A stretch of DNA of 17,452 bases from Deltaproteobacteria bacterium (GTDB lineage: Bacteria; Desulfobacterota; Desulfobulbia; Desulfobulbales; BM004). This document shows positions 15,674-17,452 of the stretch, in pieces. The stretch spans positions 1-17,452 of the forward strand of contig JAFDCR010000162.1 of the NCBI GenBank assembly GCA_019312685.1, read 5' to 3'. Under the pieces are notes generated by a model, which made no database searches, had not been told where the DNA came from, and saw nothing but the letters and a program-made list of their open reading frames with translations. The position numbers and the translations under genes are program-made. Numbering within the stretch: position 1 is the stretch's first letter; every line of letters begins with the position of its first letter.

Positions 15674-15880
15674 TTAACCACAGATAGACACAGACAACTG
15701 CAGACATAAATAAAGCCGACCTGGCTTTATTTATAGTGCCATCGCTGCGCGATAAATAAAATAGCCCCGCAAGGTGATAATTTAATAGTTGTGCCGTCAA
15801 TCGTCCCGCTGTTTCGTTGCGGGACACCTCGCACAACTATTAGTTTTTGTCCGTGTCAGTCCGTGTGCTTCTGTGGTTAA
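15674..15880. repeat. 207-bp palindromic element with TTAACCACAGA terminal inverted repeats
   Basis: The ends are TTAACCACAGA (15674-15684) and its exact complement TCTGTGGTTAA (15870-15880). Next to them are degenerate ACACAGAC/GTCCGTGT-type repeats. Inside are a perfect 12-bp stem (15706-15717 with 15723-15734), a second perfect 12-bp stem TAATAGTTGTGC/GCACAACTATTA (15783-15794 with 15831-15842), and within that GTCCCGC/GCGGGAC (15803-15809 with 15819-15825). There is no transposase. Repeats with CCACAGA- and CACGGAC-type ends are, from memory, common between genes in deltaproteobacteria and some other phyla. It is probably a non-autonomous MITE-like repeat. Confidence 0.8.
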
Positions 15881-15939
15881 GTTAAAAGCAGGTATAACAT
15901 CTTAAAAAAACTGGATTGGAGTCTCCCGTTGGTCGCTTT

Positions 15940-16001
15940 TCTCCCGCCTGCGCGGGAGTGACTGTGTTGTATTGTTTGTCATCCCCGCGGAGGCGGGGAT
16001 A
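15940..16001. repeat. Pair of inverted REP-like palindromes
   Basis: CTCCCGC-4nt-GCGGGAG (15941-15958) and ATCCCCGC-4nt-GCGGGGAT (15981-16000) are two short GC-rich stem-loops. With the flanking GTGAC and GTCA they face each other as inverted units, like a BIME-style REP pair. Similar GTCATCCCCGC...GCGGGGAT units are widespread dispersed repeats. Confidence 0.75.
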
Positions 16002-16088
16002 TAGGTTTTGTTCAGTAGCAATCTTCAAGAATACTCAAAAACCTTAAAATAGTTTATAATAATTTGTTATTTTATAACCCATAAAGAA

Positions 16089-16106
16089 CACAATGTCTTT
16101 ATTGTG
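16089..16106. repeat. Small stem-loop CACAAT/ATTGTG
   Basis: A 6-bp perfect inverted repeat (16089-16094 with 16101-16106) with a 6-nt loop. It is the leftmost of three consecutive hairpins in 16089-16151, upstream of the receptor gene. Role unknown. Confidence 0.4.
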
Positions 16107-16112
16107 CCTAAC

Positions 16113-16136
16113 AAAAAAAACCTCTGAATCGGAGGT
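16113..16136 (-). terminator. Rho-independent terminator on the minus strand
   Basis: Read leftward, a 7-bp stem ACCTCCG/CAGAGGT with one G-T pair and an ATT loop (16136-16120) is followed by eight T (16120-16113), the classic intrinsic terminator form. On the plus strand the A-run precedes the stem, so it would not terminate there. No minus-strand protein gene ends here, so the transcript it stops is unidentified. An overlapping perfect 7-bp hairpin GTAAAGA/TCTTTAC lies at 16135-16151. Confidence 0.55.
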
Positions 16137-16260
16137 AAAGACAATCTTTACTTTATAAAGACTATATGCTAAAAATAAATAAGCTCATACTGCTTTTTTG
16201 AATAGTGGAAGATAATTGTGTCTGATAGTCGTAGTTAATATCTTTGGTTTGGGGGTGGAT

Positions 16261-17452
16261 ATGCGTACTGTAACTATTCGTTTCGGTTTGTCTTTATTGT
16301 GTATCTTTTTTCTCTTTTCTTCACATGTTGCCGCTGCAGAGCAGACCGGTGATTCTCAGCCTCTGTCCGACGAACAGAAAATGGAGCAGGTCCGGGAGTA
16401 TTTTAAATCCGAATTCCAGGAAGAGGATTACTTTCGCACCGACAGGCTGCTGCTGACAGCGACCAAGAGAAATCTGCCTATGCGCAAGGCTCCGGCAATC
16501 GCCACGGTGATTACCCAGGAAGAAATCCGCTACATGGGAGCCAGAAATCTGCGGGATGTCCTAGCCATGGTTCCTGGGGTGGGGGTGGCAAGGAATGAAT
16601 TCGGCGTCTTCATGTATGAAGTCAGGGGGATCAGGACACAATTATCCGAAAAGATTCTGCTTATGATTGACGGTCATTCCGTCAATAAATCAATTATCAC
16701 CGGAAGCGCACTGTACAGGATTTTCGATGATATACCAGTCAAGAACATCAAGCAGATCGAGATTATCCGCGGCCCGGGCTCGGCCTTATACGGTGCCAAT
16801 GCATTTGTGGCGGTAATCAATATTATCACCAGGAATGCGGTTGATATCAGCGGCATTGAAGTCAGCGGCAGCTACGGCGATTTTGAAACCGGCAATATTA
16901 ACATCGTCGGAGGAAAAATCTTTAAAAACGGCTTTCAGATATCAGGGAGCGTCGATTACTTCAATACCGCCGGTGAAAGATTTTCTATTGAGCGGGATTT
17001 TTTAACTGAATTCCCCCCCTTGGCACCTTTTAATTTTTCAGCTGCCCCAGGATATGCTTATACGGAAATTGAAAAGACCGATATTTTCCTGAAGGCCTCA
17101 TACAAGGACCTTGCCTTCAAAGGGCATTATATGTCCAACCAAAGAGATGCTTTTTACATCGGTTTTAATCATGTCCTTACAGATGACAGCACAGATCCGA
17201 TTACCAACTACTGGGCCGAATTAAGTTACAGCCCGAAGCTGTCCGATCGTCTGCAGGCAACCTTCAAGACATATATTGATTTTTATGAACAGGACACGAG
17301 TGCTGAAATTTTCCCCGAAGGATATACCGACTTCGGTCTGGGTTTAACTTATCCCAACGGAGTGATTGTTGAACCGAAAGTCAAAAATCAAACCATAGGT
17401 GCTGAATTACAACTGGATTACGATCCGTCGCCCGCCAATCATCTTGTGGTAG
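16261..17452 (+). CDS. TonB-dependent outer-membrane receptor, 3'-truncated by the window edge
   Basis: An energy-coupled outer-membrane transporter; the frame is open from ATG 16261 to the window end (397 complete codons). Residues 1-26 form a Sec signal peptide (basic start, hydrophobic LLCIFFLFSS, likely cleavage after HVAAA). LLLTATKR (63-70) is a possible TonB box. Residues about 72-190 are the plug domain: APAIATVITQEEIRYMGARN, LRDVLAMVPGVGV, YEVRGIR, the conserved IEIIRGPGSALYGANAF, VAVINIIT. The barrel starts with alternating strands (VSGSYGDFETGNINIVGGK). GGGGGTGG lies just before the start codon. The ligand cannot be told from the plug; siderophore, cobalamin or other substrates are all possible. 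No cobalamin riboswitch is evident upstream. The barrel remainder is beyond the window. Confidence 0.92.
   Translation, partial: MRTVTIRFGLSLLCIFFLFSSHVAAAEQTGDSQPLSDEQKMEQVREYFKSEFQEEDYFRTDRLLLTATKRNLPMRKAPAIATVITQEEIRYMGARNLRDVLAMVPGVGVARNEFGVFMYEVRGIRTQLSEKILLMIDGHSVNKSIITGSALYRIFDDIPVKNIKQIEIIRGPGSALYGANAFVAVINIITRNAVDISGIEVSGSYGDFETGNINIVGGKIFKNGFQISGSVDYFNTAGERFSIERDFLTEFPPLAPFNFSAAPGYAYTEIEKTDIFLKASYKDLAFKGHYMSNQRDAFYIGFNHVLTDDSTDPITNYWAELSYSPKLSDRLQATFKTYIDFYEQDTSAEIFPEGYTDFGLGLTYPNGVIVEPKVKNQTIGAELQLDYDPSPANHLVV

Noticed and set aside
15363..15836. A 157-codon minus-strand ORF spanning the end of priA and the repeat
   Set aside because: It is part priA shadow and part repeat, with no domain.
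15674..16001. A CRISPR array in the repeat-rich region
   Set aside because: There are no regularly spaced direct repeats with unique spacers; the repeats are inverted and of different families.
16020..16260. A cobalamin riboswitch upstream of the TonB-dependent receptor
   Set aside because: I could not find the conserved B12-box or the expected multi-stem layout; only short hairpins are present.

Overview
The window looks like a chromosomal segment from an anaerobic or respiratory deltaproteobacterium (Desulfobacterota; Desulfobulbales- or Geobacter-like). This is an inference from four things: the proB-proA-nadD order, a periplasmic multihaem c-type cytochrome, apparent selenocysteine use, and intergenic spaces packed with long nested palindromes. 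No taxonomic search was possible.

Layout. Positions 1-3357 (+) hold a 5'-truncated proB, then proA (proline synthesis), a palindromic repeat element, and nadD (NAD synthesis). A second nested palindrome separates nadD from a leftward (-) group read in the order rarA (7856-6495), a cytochrome gene (6498-4879) and an FAD/NAD(P)H oxidoreductase (4763-3648). A further palindrome related to the first lies between rarA and hrpA (- strand, 12065-8262). hrpA and galU diverge from a short shared region near 12066-12232. galU and priA run rightward. After priA come about 640 bases of repeats and hairpins, then the start of a TonB-dependent outer-membrane receptor that runs off the right edge.

Main discovery. 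The cytochrome gene does not begin at the TTG near 6339 where a standard gene caller would put it. Its frame continues upstream through a single in-frame TGA (6354-6352) to an ATG at 6498. That start has a strong Shine-Dalgarno sequence and encodes a clear Sec signal peptide. A hairpin with a GGUCU apical loop starts 12 nt after the TGA, and its loop starts 18 nt after the TGA. This is the geometry I recall for the E. coli fdhF bacterial SECIS. The reconstructed 539-residue protein is therefore very probably a periplasmic selenoprotein. It has a Cys-Gly-Sec motif in an UshA/5'-nucleotidase-like domain whose metal-binding histidines appear lost, then a coiled coil, then a tetrahaem cytochrome c554-like domain. 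The next gene downstream encodes an oxidoreductase of the family that is fused to SelD (selenophosphate synthetase) in other organisms, which gives a second, independent link to selenium.

The remaining genes are housekeeping: proline and NAD biosynthesis, replication restart and recombination (priA, rarA), an RNA helicase (hrpA) and UDP-glucose synthesis (galU). I saw no tRNA, rRNA, CRISPR array or transposase gene.
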